Shown piece after piece: positions 15,088 through 23,286 of a stretch of DNA of 33,402 nucleotides. A program made the position numbers and the translations under genes. How positions within the stretch are numbered: position 1 is the stretch's first letter; each line of letters begins with the position of its first letter. The notes beneath the pieces were generated by a model. The model saw only the letters and a list, made by a program, of their open reading frames with translations. It did not search any database and was not told the DNA's origin. The stretch is from CAYVZU01 sp964455935 (lineage in GTDB: Bacteria > Fibrobacterota > CAYVZU01), in assembly GCA_964455935.1 (NCBI GenBank), contig CAYVZU010000029.1:1-33402 (forward strand). Reading direction: 5' to 3'.

Positions 15088-15342
15088 ATGCCGAAGCCGA
15101 CCATAACCATACGGGTTCAGTACGTCGGGTCTTTTGGCGATGATGCCGGCCTGAAAGGGGAGACAATCGAAACAACCGCGGAGACCCCGTTGGACCTGTT
15201 TGAGGAGGTGCGAAAGAGCAGGCCGCTGAAGCTTGGTTGCGGATACATGCGAATTGTCATAAACGGGCAAATGGCGGAATGGCAAGATCGCCTGAAAAGC
15301 GGGGACGAAGTGGCCTTTTACCCACCGGTGGGCGGCGGATAG
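15088..15342 (+). CDS. MoaD-like ubiquitin-fold sulfur carrier
   Basis: The 84-residue product has the MoaD/ThiS fold pattern and ends LKSGDEVAFYPPVGGG, very close to the DGDEVAFFPPVTGG end of E. coli MoaD, so its Gly-Gly terminus is free without processing. It is divergent from the sulfur operon and shares its control region. The start at 15088 is supported by GGGGTGG just upstream; the open frame reaches back to 15004 without a ribosome site. No molybdopterin genes are nearby, so a molybdopterin role is not supported by context. A second sulfur carrier for the sulfur operon, perhaps adenylated by HcyF, is an alternative. Confidence 0.82.
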   Translation: MPKPTITIRVQYVGSFGDDAGLKGETIETTAETPLDLFEEVRKSRPLKLGCGYMRIVINGQMAEWQDRLKSGDEVAFYPPVGGG

Positions 15343-15554
15343 GATATCGTGTTTCCGCATCTCCGTTTGGAGGACATATCAATTCGAGTTCGGAGTCACT
15401 GATTGTGGCAAGGTCGTTTCTTGGCATGAAAATTCGTTTCCTGGGAAGGGCTTAACTGCGCAAAACACAATGATTGGACCCTAGCACTGTAGCTGGCACT
15501 GTTTTTGTCTTCTTTATGTCCCGGTCCTATGTCGGACATGAAAAGGCAAAGACA
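15343..15554 (+). other. Intergenic leader before the metal efflux operon
   Basis: No convincing gene lies in these 212 bases. A direct repeat GCACTGT (15484-15490 and 15496-15502, 12-base period) and a palindrome ATGTCGGACAT (15529-15539) are present close to the start of the outer-membrane protein gene and might bind a metal regulator; neither matches a motif that I can name. Confidence 0.4.
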
Positions 15555-16820
15555 TTGAACAAATACATTTCCACCACTCCCCTGTTGGCTTTACTGGTTC
15601 TGGTTGGAACTGCGGACCGGTATTGTGAGCCGCCACAGGACCTGCCTTCGCCGATTCGGTTCGAAGATGTACCTGCCCTTGCCCGGGAAAGGCGTGCCGA
15701 AATACGCGCCGCCCGAGAGCGCATCGCCGCTGCCAAGCAGCGCGAATCGATCGTGTCGGCACTGGATAACCCCGAGATCTCCGCTTCTGTCGACCACTGG
15801 CCTTGGGGTATGCCCGAGGCCGATTACAGTGCGGCCATCGAGCAGCGTTTTCCAATTTCGCGAATTCGTGGTCGCCAAAGACGAGAAGCGCAGGCGGAAA
15901 CACGACGTTTGAGTTTTGAGGCTAACCGTGTTACGCTGGACGTAGAAGCGAACGCCGCAGCCAGTTTTCTCATGCTATACGAACGGCGCGGGATGAAGCG
16001 AATTCTTGAGGAACAGAAAAGCCTGGCCCGGCAACTTCTATCGGCGGTAAACGCGCGGTACAGCAGTGGAGGCGGCGTTTCGCAAGCAGAAGTCATCCGC
16101 GCGGAGATTGAACTGTCCCGCATGGAAGCGGACATCAAGGCGATTGCTGCTGAAATCGGCGCGGCCGAGGCAATGTTCAACGCCAGTCTGGGCCATCCAG
16201 CCGATTTGCCCGCGCCTGAACTTGTTTTCTCCGCAGAAACGGGCAGCCCGCCCGGCCCGGAACTTACCGTTACCAGGGCACTTGAAAACCGTCCCGAACT
16301 GTTGGGTGGCGAGGCGGAAATTGAACGGGCAAGAGCGGGAATTGCCATTATGCGCTCGATGTATTGGCCCATGTTGATGCTTCGCGCCGGTCCATCCGAT
16401 ACCATGATGGAGGGAAGCGGGCTTATGCTAATGGTTAGCGCCAGCCTGCCGATATGGAGGAAAAAGCTGCGGGCCAGTGTCGTTGAGGCAGAAGCAATGG
16501 AGCGCATGGCCAAAGCGGATCTGGAAGCAATGAAACGCATGGTCGAAGGTGAGGCCCTCTCCGCCCGCAATCGCGTTGAAGCAGCCCGGGTACAGTACAT
16601 CGCCATTCGAGATGACGTCTTGCCGCGAGCAAGACAGGCCATTCAACCCGCATTGTCCGGCTACTCAGTTGGCCTGCTCCCGATGGTTAGTGTTATCGAG
16701 GTCCTGCGAATGTTGTGGATGACCCAGGAGGAATTGCTCGAAGCCGAGGTTTCGCTGGGCTCCGCCTGGGTTCGCTTTGGTCTGGCAATTGGCACTCTGG
16801 AAGGGGCGGTCAATGAATAG
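15555..16820 (+). CDS. TolC-family outer-membrane efflux protein (CusC/CzcC-like)
   Basis: The protein (421 residues from the TTG at 15555) is the outer-membrane channel of a tripartite metal pump. A signal peptide (MNKYISTTPLLALLVLVGTA) is followed by long alpha-helical repeats typical of TolC, rich in Ala, Glu and Arg, in two copies (about residues 40-220 and 235-415). The TTG start has AAAAGG upstream and gives a good signal sequence; ATG at 15516 lacks a ribosome site, so the start is uncertain. Its last codons overlap the next gene by eight bases. It shows no clear lipobox, unlike E. coli CusC, and would pair with the CusB-like and CusA-like proteins that follow. Confidence 0.88.
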   Translation: MNKYISTTPLLALLVLVGTADRYCEPPQDLPSPIRFEDVPALARERRAEIRAARERIAAAKQRESIVSALDNPEISASVDHWPWGMPEADYSAAIEQRFPISRIRGRQRREAQAETRRLSFEANRVTLDVEANAAASFLMLYERRGMKRILEEQKSLARQLLSAVNARYSSGGGVSQAEVIRAEIELSRMEADIKAIAAEIGAAEAMFNASLGHPADLPAPELVFSAETGSPPGPELTVTRALENRPELLGGEAEIERARAGIAIMRSMYWPMLMLRAGPSDTMMEGSGLMLMVSASLPIWRKKLRASVVEAEAMERMAKADLEAMKRMVEGEALSARNRVEAARVQYIAIRDDVLPRARQAIQPALSGYSVGLLPMVSVIEVLRMLWMTQEELLEAEVSLGSAWVRFGLAIGTLEGAVNE

Positions 16821-18081
16821 ACCACAGTTCCGCGCCATCAAAAGAGGACATTGGCTTCTTTTGCTGTTCCTTGTTCTGCTAATGATCACACTGCCGATTC
16901 AGTTTTTGCGTCAGGGAAAGCGGAGTTCAACCCACAACGGGCATACGCAGACCATGCCGGATTCCGGGGATGTCCACAGGGGAGATCATGGAGCTCCAGC
17001 GGGGGTGCGGCCTGCGAGGGTGCCCGTGGAGATGAGCGCGGAAACGGCGAATCTCTTTGGGATCCGAACCGAAAAGGTCCGATGCGACACCATCTCGGAA
17101 TCGATTCGCGCTGTCGCGACAGTCGTTCCCGACGAGTCCCGTGTTTCGCATGTGCATACCAAAATCGAGGGCTGGCTCGAAGAGCTCTACGTCAGAACAA
17201 CGGGGCAACAAGTCGCAGCCGGCTCTCCGTTGGCGGGGATTTTTTCCCAGGAATTGTTCGCCTCTCAGGCGGAGTATTTGGCGGCATTAAAAGCGGCCCG
17301 CGCCGGATCCAGGAGCATCATTGTCACAAGCGCCCGCGATCGCCTGAAAACACTGGGGATGCCGGAATCCGAGATCCGGGAAATTGAACGAAGCGGCTCA
17401 CCAAAACGGCTGGTCACCCTGGTGTCGCCCCGCAGCGGAGCTGTCATCAGTCTGAATGTGGTGAGGGGCATGACTATTGATCCTTCCATGGAGCTGATGA
17501 CCGTTGCCGATCTTTCCACGGTTTGGATTCTTGCTGAAATTCCGGAAACCCAAAAATCGGCCGTGCGGGTTGGCACCCCGGCGATTGTTGATGTTACGGG
17601 ATCGGGTGGTATACTCCGCTCCAAAGTCGAGTTCATCTATCCCATCTTGTCCGAAAATACTCGAACCTTACGCATACGAATTCACGCCTCCAATCCGGCC
17701 GGCACCCTGAAACCAGGCGCCTACGGCACGGCGGAATTAAGAGTCCGGTCCCGCATCGCGCTTACGGTCTCCCGCGATGCGGTCATCGACACCGGAGACC
17801 GTCAATACGTTTTTATTCTTACAAAACCGGGACAATACGAGCCCAGGCCGGTAAGCCCGGGGGTGCGTCAAACCAACAGAGTCGAAATAGAAAAGGGTCT
17901 GTGCGGAGGTGATCAGGTGGTCTCCTCCGGCGTCTTTCTCATCGACTCAGAGAGCCGGCTTCGAGCCTCGGGAGGGGCGGGAGCCGGGCATGGCGGACAC
18001 GGTACGCAGGAAGCCACACCGAAGCGGCAACAACCCGCCCCCGAGCCCACGGCACCTTCAGGCGATCATCGGGGCCACTGA
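16813..18081 (+). CDS. cusB: RND periplasmic adaptor (CusB-like) with His-rich ends
   Basis: This 422-residue membrane-fusion protein links the inner-membrane pump to the outer-membrane channel. One N-terminal transmembrane helix (WLLLLFLVLLMITLPIQFL) anchors it. A periplasmic barrel-sandwich domain follows, with TKIEGWLEELYV, GSPLAGIFSQELFASQAEY and VSPRSGAVISLNVVRG. Both ends of the soluble part are rich in His: HNGHTQTMPDSGDVHRGDHG after the helix and HGGHG ... GDHRGH at the C-terminus. No CusF-like metallochaperone domain is attached. The ATG at 16813 overlaps the upstream stop (ATGAATAG) and is preceded by a purine-rich GGAAGGGGCGG stretch. The His-rich tails suggest metal capture from the periplasm. 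Confidence 0.9.
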   Translation: MNRPQFRAIKRGHWLLLLFLVLLMITLPIQFLRQGKRSSTHNGHTQTMPDSGDVHRGDHGAPAGVRPARVPVEMSAETANLFGIRTEKVRCDTISESIRAVATVVPDESRVSHVHTKIEGWLEELYVRTTGQQVAAGSPLAGIFSQELFASQAEYLAALKAARAGSRSIIVTSARDRLKTLGMPESEIREIERSGSPKRLVTLVSPRSGAVISLNVVRGMTIDPSMELMTVADLSTVWILAEIPETQKSAVRVGTPAIVDVTGSGGILRSKVEFIYPILSENTRTLRIRIHASNPAGTLKPGAYGTAELRVRSRIALTVSRDAVIDTGDRQYVFILTKPGQYEPRPVSPGVRQTNRVEIEKGLCGGDQVVSSGVFLIDSESRLRASGGAGAGHGGHGTQEATPKRQQPAPEPTAPSGDHRGH

Positions 18082-18088
18082 GGAACCG

Positions 18089-21000
18089 ATGGTCGAATGG
18101 ATTATTGAATTCAGCGCCCGGCATCGTTGGATGGTGTTCGGGTTTGTGCTTGTGCTTGCGGGATGGGCGATTGACTCGATTCGCAAGACACCTCTTGATG
18201 CCGTACCCGACCTTTCCGACCCCCAGGTGATCGTTTTCACCGAATGGATGGGACGCAGTCCCGATCTGGTTGAGGATCAGATCACCTATCCCCTCGTTCG
18301 AACGCTTCAAAGCACGCCCAACGCCACCGTGGTGCGCGGATATTCAATGTTCGGGATGAGTTTCATCTACGTCATTTTTGAAGAGGGAACGGACATTTAT
18401 TGGGCCCGGACTCGCATTCTGGAGCAACTCGGACGCGTGCAGCAGATTCTTCCTCCGGAGGTCGCCCCAATACTCGGCCCGGATGCAAGCGGTGTAGGCT
18501 GGGTTTACCAGTATGTCCTTGCGGATTCCACCGGGACTTGGGATCTCGCCCAGCTTCGGGAACTGCAAGACTTTACGATTCGGCCCGCATTGCAGGCAGT
18601 GGCGGGAGTTGCGGAAGTCGCCTCGTTGGGTGGATTCGAACGGCAGTACCAGGTTCTTCTTGATCCGGCTAAACTGGCCTCCTACAACGTGAAGCTATCC
18701 GATGTAACAAGGGCGGTTCGCAACGCGAACTCCGAAGTGGGCGCGCGCGTGCTCGAAATGTCGGGCCGGGAATATGTGCTCCGCGGTCGCGGCTATGCAA
18801 AAACACTTGAGGATTTGGAAAAAAGCATGGTGACAATGGGACAGGGCGGCACTCCTGTTCGTGTGGGCGACATTGCCACCGTACAATTCGGCTCCGAGAT
18901 CCGGCGGGGCACGGCCGATTTCAACGGGCTTGGCGAGGCCGTGGGCGGCATTGTGGTGATGCGAATCGGTTCGAACGCGCTGGCGGTCATCGACGAAATC
19001 AAACGGCAGATTGCACAACTCAGCCTCCCCAAGGGCATTGGCCTGATTCCGACATACGATCGCGCGGGGCTGATCACAGGGTCTATCAAGACGTTGCAAA
19101 CAACCCTCATTGAAGAAGGCATTATTGTCGCTCTCATCAGCATTGTGTTCCTGCTGCATTGGGGTTCGGCGCTCGTTGCATTGATTGTGCTTCCGTTATC
19201 GGCGCTGCTATCCTTTATTGCCATCCGATACCTTGGCCTGACTTCGAACATCATGTCGCTGGGCGGCATTGCGATCGCGGTTGGCGAACTGGCCGATGCG
19301 GCAATCGTTCTGATCGAGAACGCCCATGTACGGCTCGCCGAAGCCTCGCCCGGCGCGGACAGAAAACGAATAATTATCGATGCCTGCAAGGAAGTGGGCA
19401 GGCCCATTTTCTACTCTCTTATTCTTATTACAGTCAGCTTTGTTCCGATCTTCACACTCGCCGGCCAGGCAGGTCGTCTCTTTCGGCCATTGGCTTACAC
19501 CAAAACCTTTGCCATGTTCGCTGCATCCATCCTGTCGATCACACTGGCCCCGCCATTGATGGTTCTCTTATTAAAAGGACGGTTTCGACGAGAGCACGAG
19601 AATCCGGTGAGTCGGTTTTTAATCCGCGTTTACCTTCCGGCCGTGCGTTTTGTCGTGAAACGGCGCATTTGGGTCTTGCTTGGCGCAGCCGTTATCATGG
19701 TTTTAACCATTCCCATTTTCACGGGCCTTGGCTCTGAATTCATGCCGCCGCTTGATGAGGGCTCTCTCCTGCTTATGCCGACCACGTTTCCCGGTATCTC
19801 CATTGAGGAGGCGCGGCGTGCGCTGTCGGCTCAGCACCGGATCGCAATGGGCTTTCCCGAAGTGGCCTCGGTCCACGGCAAGGCGGGCCGGGCGGAGACC
19901 GCAACCGATCCGGCGCAACTGGACATGAACGAATCGGTCGTCCTGCTCAAGCCCAAAGACAAATGGCCCAAGGTCCCGGTCGAACGCTGGTATAATGGAT
20001 TGCCGGCATGGCTCTTCCCCTCTTTGCAGTTTCTTTGGCCCAACGAAAGGAAGCGCACAATCCAGGAGCTTGCGCGAGAAATGAGCCGGGCCTTGCAGAC
20101 ACCGGGATACCAGATTTCGATCTCACCCCCTATTCGCACGCGCATCGACATGCTCTCAACCGGCGTGCGCACGCCTGTCGGAATAAAAGTGTTTGGCGAC
20201 AGCCTTGGAGAGATCGAACGGATCAGCGTTGAGCTCGAAGGTCTGTTGCGGACAATCCCCGGGACGCGAAGCACCTTTGCCGAGCGCCAGACCGGTCGTG
20301 AGTACATCGACATTGTGCCAAACCGTGATGCCATTGCACGCTACGGTCTTACCGTGGGCGATGTAAATGAAATTATCGAATCGGCAATTGGCGGCAAGCC
20401 GGTTTCGACGGTGATCTCCGGGCGTTCCCGTTTCTCCGTCAACATTCGCTATGCCATAGATTTTAGGGCAGATCCGGAGGCAATCCGCGGAATTCTGGTT
20501 CCCATCCAGATGACCGAAGCTCAATTCGCCCCCCGTGGGACCCGTTCGGGCACCGGACTTTCCAGCCGCATGTCCACATCAAGCAGTGAAGATGCAGGCA
20601 TGGGTATGGAGGGAGGCATGGCTTCAAATAGCAATACGGCACCCGGCAGTATGGGTACTCCAGTTTCGCGGACCGCCGGTATCTTCGGTTCACCATCTGA
20701 CCTATCAAGCAGATGGCAACAACCCGGCGCAACGGTAAACCTTGGCTCTCTCGCTGATGTTGCCGTGGTGACCGGGCCTCCGATGATCAAGGACGAAAAC
20801 GGCATTCTGGCAGGATATGTCTATGCTGACATCGATCTCGCGACCCGGGACCTTGGAGGATGGGTCAACGATGCCAAACGCCTCGTATCACAGCGTATTA
20901 AAATCCCACCGGGATATCGGCTCCAATGGACCGGGCAATATGAGTTTCTCGCCCAGATGCAGGCCAGGCTTCGAATGGTGCTGCCGTTGACACTGATCCT

Positions 21001-21502
21001 CATCGTGCTGCTTCTTTATCTTTCATTGCGGGGCTGGCCCCAGACCTTTCTGGTCCTTTTGAGTCTTCCGTTTGCATTGGCCGGCAGCATTTGGCTGCTG
21101 GCGGCCATGGGATACAATCTGTCCACCGCCGTATGGGTCGGCATCATTGCAGTTTCAGGGATTGCAGCCCAGACCGGTGTCATTATGATCGTCTATCTTG
21201 ATGAAGCGTTTTCCCGCCATCATCGCCAGGGCCTGATCAGAAAACCGGAGGATGTTGATGCCGCTGTCATTGAGGGTGCCTCTACCCGCGTCCGACCGCT
21301 GGTCATGACGGTCGCGACAACCGTTCTGGGCCTTATGCCGCTGCTGTGGGCAGCCGGTGTTGGCGCCGATGTGACGGCCCGGACCGCTGCCCCGGTTGTT
21401 GGCGGACTCTGGACTTGTATGCTGCTGACCCTTCTTGTGTTGCCCGCGGCGTATGCTGTCTGGCGGAGATGGCAGGTCCGCAAAGGCGCAATTCGTTCGT
21501 AG
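18089..21502 (+). CDS. cusA: Copper/silver RND efflux pump (CusA-like) with Met-rich insertion
   Basis: CusA-type pumps drive Cu(I)/Ag(I) export across both membranes with proton force. The 1137-residue protein has the HME-RND motif TPLDAVPDLSDPQV and 12 expected membrane helices. Three metal-binding methionines equivalent to M573, M623 and M672 of E. coli CusA are present: M563 (LLLMPTTFPG), M613 (QLDMNESV) and M688 (RIDMLSTGV). These favour Cu/Ag over Zn-type CzcA. The TM4 Asp (D403 in VGELADAAIVLIEN) is kept, but the positions of E. coli E939 and K984 appear to be Gln1028 and Leu1071. A Met/Ser/Gly-rich insertion lies at about residues 810-880. The ATG at 18089 has GAGG six bases upstream overlapping the cusB stop; a longer frame back to 17909 only shadows cusB. 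Confidence 0.95.
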   Translation: MVEWIIEFSARHRWMVFGFVLVLAGWAIDSIRKTPLDAVPDLSDPQVIVFTEWMGRSPDLVEDQITYPLVRTLQSTPNATVVRGYSMFGMSFIYVIFEEGTDIYWARTRILEQLGRVQQILPPEVAPILGPDASGVGWVYQYVLADSTGTWDLAQLRELQDFTIRPALQAVAGVAEVASLGGFERQYQVLLDPAKLASYNVKLSDVTRAVRNANSEVGARVLEMSGREYVLRGRGYAKTLEDLEKSMVTMGQGGTPVRVGDIATVQFGSEIRRGTADFNGLGEAVGGIVVMRIGSNALAVIDEIKRQIAQLSLPKGIGLIPTYDRAGLITGSIKTLQTTLIEEGIIVALISIVFLLHWGSALVALIVLPLSALLSFIAIRYLGLTSNIMSLGGIAIAVGELADAAIVLIENAHVRLAEASPGADRKRIIIDACKEVGRPIFYSLILITVSFVPIFTLAGQAGRLFRPLAYTKTFAMFAASILSITLAPPLMVLLLKGRFRREHENPVSRFLIRVYLPAVRFVVKRRIWVLLGAAVIMVLTIPIFTGLGSEFMPPLDEGSLLLMPTTFPGISIEEARRALSAQHRIAMGFPEVASVHGKAGRAETATDPAQLDMNESVVLLKPKDKWPKVPVERWYNGLPAWLFPSLQFLWPNERKRTIQELAREMSRALQTPGYQISISPPIRTRIDMLSTGVRTPVGIKVFGDSLGEIERISVELEGLLRTIPGTRSTFAERQTGREYIDIVPNRDAIARYGLTVGDVNEIIESAIGGKPVSTVISGRSRFSVNIRYAIDFRADPEAIRGILVPIQMTEAQFAPRGTRSGTGLSSRMSTSSSEDAGMGMEGGMASNSNTAPGSMGTPVSRTAGIFGSPSDLSSRWQQPGATVNLGSLADVAVVTGPPMIKDENGILAGYVYADIDLATRDLGGWVNDAKRLVSQRIKIPPGYRLQWTGQYEFLAQMQARLRMVLPLTLILIVLLLYLSLRGWPQTFLVLLSLPFALAGSIWLLAAMGYNLSTAVWVGIIAVSGIAAQTGVIMIVYLDEAFSRHHRQGLIRKPEDVDAAVIEGASTRVRPLVMTVATTVLGLMPLLWAAGVGADVTARTAAPVVGGLWTCMLLTLLVLPAAYAVWRRWQVRKGAIRS

Positions 21503-21581
21503 TTGATATGCCTCCCGGCGCTTGCAACCGCGGCAGTCTGATGGCCCGCCGGCCCAATGACAAATCAAGACGACACGGGTT

Positions 21582-21611
21582 TTGACTCGCTTTTGGGGAA
21601 TACGTTAGATT
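21582..21611 (+). promoter_or_regulatory. Probable promoter of lgt
   Basis: TTGACT (21582-21587) and TAGATT (21606-21611) are spaced by 18 bases and lie about 41 bases before the lgt start, in the 150-bp gap after cusA. The hexamers resemble sigma-70 sites. Confidence 0.45.
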
Positions 21612-21652
21612 AAGGGTGCTTCCATGAGCTATTTTCTAGTGAAAGGACACCC

Positions 21653-22504
21653 ATGCACCCGATTTTGATCCAACTTGGCCCTATTCCCATTCATTCGTAC
21701 GGACTGATGCTGGCGCTATCATTCCTGGTCGGAATGTTCATTGCCGCGCGACGAGCCGAGAAGGTCGGTCTGGATCGCAACATGATCATGGATCTTGCCT
21801 TCTGGATCATTCTATCGGCCATTGTGGGGGCACGATTATACTACGTGATCCTTCACCCCGAAGATTTCCGCGGCCACTGGATGGACGTGATCAACCCCTT
21901 CAGCGGCGGTCAGATTGGCATTGGCGGCCTGGTGATGTATGGAGGCCTGTTTGGCGCGATACTGGCGGGCGCGCTCTTTATGCGCCTGCGCAAACACCCG
22001 GTTCCGATCCTCAAGACCAGCGATGCCATTGCGCCGGCTGTTGGATTGGGAATTGCGCTCACGCGAATCGGCTGTTTCCTCAATGGCTGCTGCCACGGCA
22101 CGTGCACCACCGCGGCCTGGGGTGTCTCGTTTCCTTCCGAGAGCCCGGCCGGATATTTTCAGCATATGATGAACTGTCAAAACCTGCATCCTTCGCAGCT
22201 TTACGAGTCGGCCGGCGGCCTGGCCATTTTTGGAATCATTCTGCTAAGCGAACGCTGGAAGCGATTCGACGGGCATAGCTTTTTTCTGTTCCTGATTCTA
22301 TACTCCATCCTTCGTTTTGGAGACGATTTCACTCGTTATTATACGAAAGATGAGATGTGGGCGGGGCTGAGCCACAACCAGATCTTCTGTATTCTTCTTT
22401 TCCTTGTTGCCTCGGTCTCCTGGGCGGTCTTGTTCCGCCGCGCGCAAACGGCAGAAGCAGCATCGCAACCGGTTCGCCCCAATGCCGAGGGAGCACAGGT
22501 TTAG
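21653..22504 (+). CDS. lgt: Phosphatidylglycerol-prolipoprotein diacylglyceryl transferase
   Basis: Lgt attaches diacylglycerol to the lipobox cysteine of prolipoproteins in the inner membrane. The 283-residue protein starts MHPILIQLGPIPIHSYGLML, a typical Lgt opening, and has several membrane helices. The signature region reads LTRIGCFLNGCCHGTCTTAAWG, the cysteine-rich variant of the GRIGNFxNGE signature that includes the essential Arg and Asn. HPSQLYES and the late helix SILRFGDDFTRYY are also conserved. Its likely client, the LptE-like lipoprotein, is the next gene. A promoter lies just upstream. The tail after residue 270 is polar and unconserved. Confidence 0.95.
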   Translation: MHPILIQLGPIPIHSYGLMLALSFLVGMFIAARRAEKVGLDRNMIMDLAFWIILSAIVGARLYYVILHPEDFRGHWMDVINPFSGGQIGIGGLVMYGGLFGAILAGALFMRLRKHPVPILKTSDAIAPAVGLGIALTRIGCFLNGCCHGTCTTAAWGVSFPSESPAGYFQHMMNCQNLHPSQLYESAGGLAIFGIILLSERWKRFDGHSFFLFLILYSILRFGDDFTRYYTKDEMWAGLSHNQIFCILLFLVASVSWAVLFRRAQTAEAASQPVRPNAEGAQV

Positions 22505-22543
22505 ATAGTGCATTTCTCTTTGAGTTCAACAAGTGAGCGCAGA

Positions 22544-23104
22544 ATGCGCTGCCCGTTCCCATCCCTGAGATTAACGAAATGCGCCCTGTCCAGGGCCCGC
22601 GGCCATTCGATGTCGGCACTCACCGCTCTGGCTGTTGGATTGGTCTTCTTTCTGCCGTCATGCGGGATCTATTCTTTTTCCGGTTCCTCGATTCCATCGC
22701 ATATTAAAACAGTATCGATTCCTCTATTCGAGGACCGGACAACCCAACCGGGTCTGGCCGAAGAACTGACCCGCAGTGTTCGACAGGCCTACATCGAGAA
22801 CAACAGCCTCAAAGTCACCGAGCAGGCAGCTAATTCGCTCCTGCGGGTGGCCCTGACCGGTTACCGCCACGAGCCGTCAAGCTATGACGAACAGGGAACG
22901 GTTCGCGAGTACCGGGTTGTGATTACGGCCACTGCCGTGTTCCGCGACGAGCAGAAGGGGCTCGACCTCTGGAAAGATAACAACATCACGGCCCGGGGGC
23001 TTTACACGGCCGAGTCGCCCGCCGAGACCGAGACTGACGGCCGACGCCGGGCTTTGAAGGATCTTTCGGATTACCTGATCGAAAACACGATTTCGGGTTG
23101 GTGA
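22544..23104 (+). CDS. LptE-like outer-membrane lipoprotein (LPS assembly)
   Basis: The product is a lipoprotein: a hydrophobic segment MSALTALAVGLVFFLP ends in a lipobox-like LPSC, then the mature part begins GIYSFSGSSIPSHIKTVSIPLFEDRTTQPGLAEELTR in pieces that match the LptE/LPS-assembly lipoprotein family. LptE plugs the LptD barrel in the outer membrane for lipopolysaccharide insertion. The start is uncertain: ATG at 22544 gives a long N-terminal region, ATG at 22610 the shortest signal peptide, and GTG at 22508 the longest. It lies a few dozen bases after lgt, probably in the same transcript. No LptD gene is in the window. Confidence 0.72.
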   Translation: MRCPFPSLRLTKCALSRARGHSMSALTALAVGLVFFLPSCGIYSFSGSSIPSHIKTVSIPLFEDRTTQPGLAEELTRSVRQAYIENNSLKVTEQAANSLLRVALTGYRHEPSSYDEQGTVREYRVVITATAVFRDEQKGLDLWKDNNITARGLYTAESPAETETDGRRRALKDLSDYLIENTISGW

Positions 23105-23183
23105 GGGAAAGCGAAGCCGGGAGACCGGAGTTGGGAGAAAAAAGGTCCTATGGATATGCCTGGAAGCAACTGCTCACCGTCCC

Positions 23184-23210
23184 GTGTCATTTCGAGCGAA
23201 GCGAGAAATC
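23184..23210. repeat. REP-like palindromic element with a GCGAAGC mini-hairpin
   Basis: In the 182-bp gap between the lptE-like gene and dapF, ATTTC (23189-23193) and GAAAT (23205-23209) flank GAGCGAAGCGA, whose core GCGAAGC (23196-23202) is known to form an unusually stable single-stranded DNA mini-hairpin. The string GTCATTTCGAGCGAAGCGAG is, from memory, met as a scattered intergenic repeat in several bacterial phyla. A CGAAGACT direct repeat follows at 23226-23247. Only one copy is in the window, so its repeat nature is inferred. Confidence 0.55.
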
Positions 23211-23286
23211 TTCTTTCAATTTAACCGAAGACTTCTCCTCGAAGACTCGTCGATTGGTTCCTTGATCTTGAAAGTGGAGAGTACCA

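Noticed and set aside
15529..15539. ATGTCGGACAT palindrome as a copper-regulator operator
   Set aside because: It is short and does not match CueR, CsoR or CopY sites that I can recall, so it is only mentioned in the leader entry.
15824..16642. 272-codon minus-strand open frame inside the TolC-family gene
   Set aside because: It is Ser/Arg/Ala-rich, as expected for the reverse complement of a helical Ala/Glu/Arg-rich gene.
18089..21502. Zinc/cobalt/cadmium CzcA pump
   Set aside because: The three methionines of CusA and the TM4 sequence of the Cu/Ag group are present instead of CzcA motifs.
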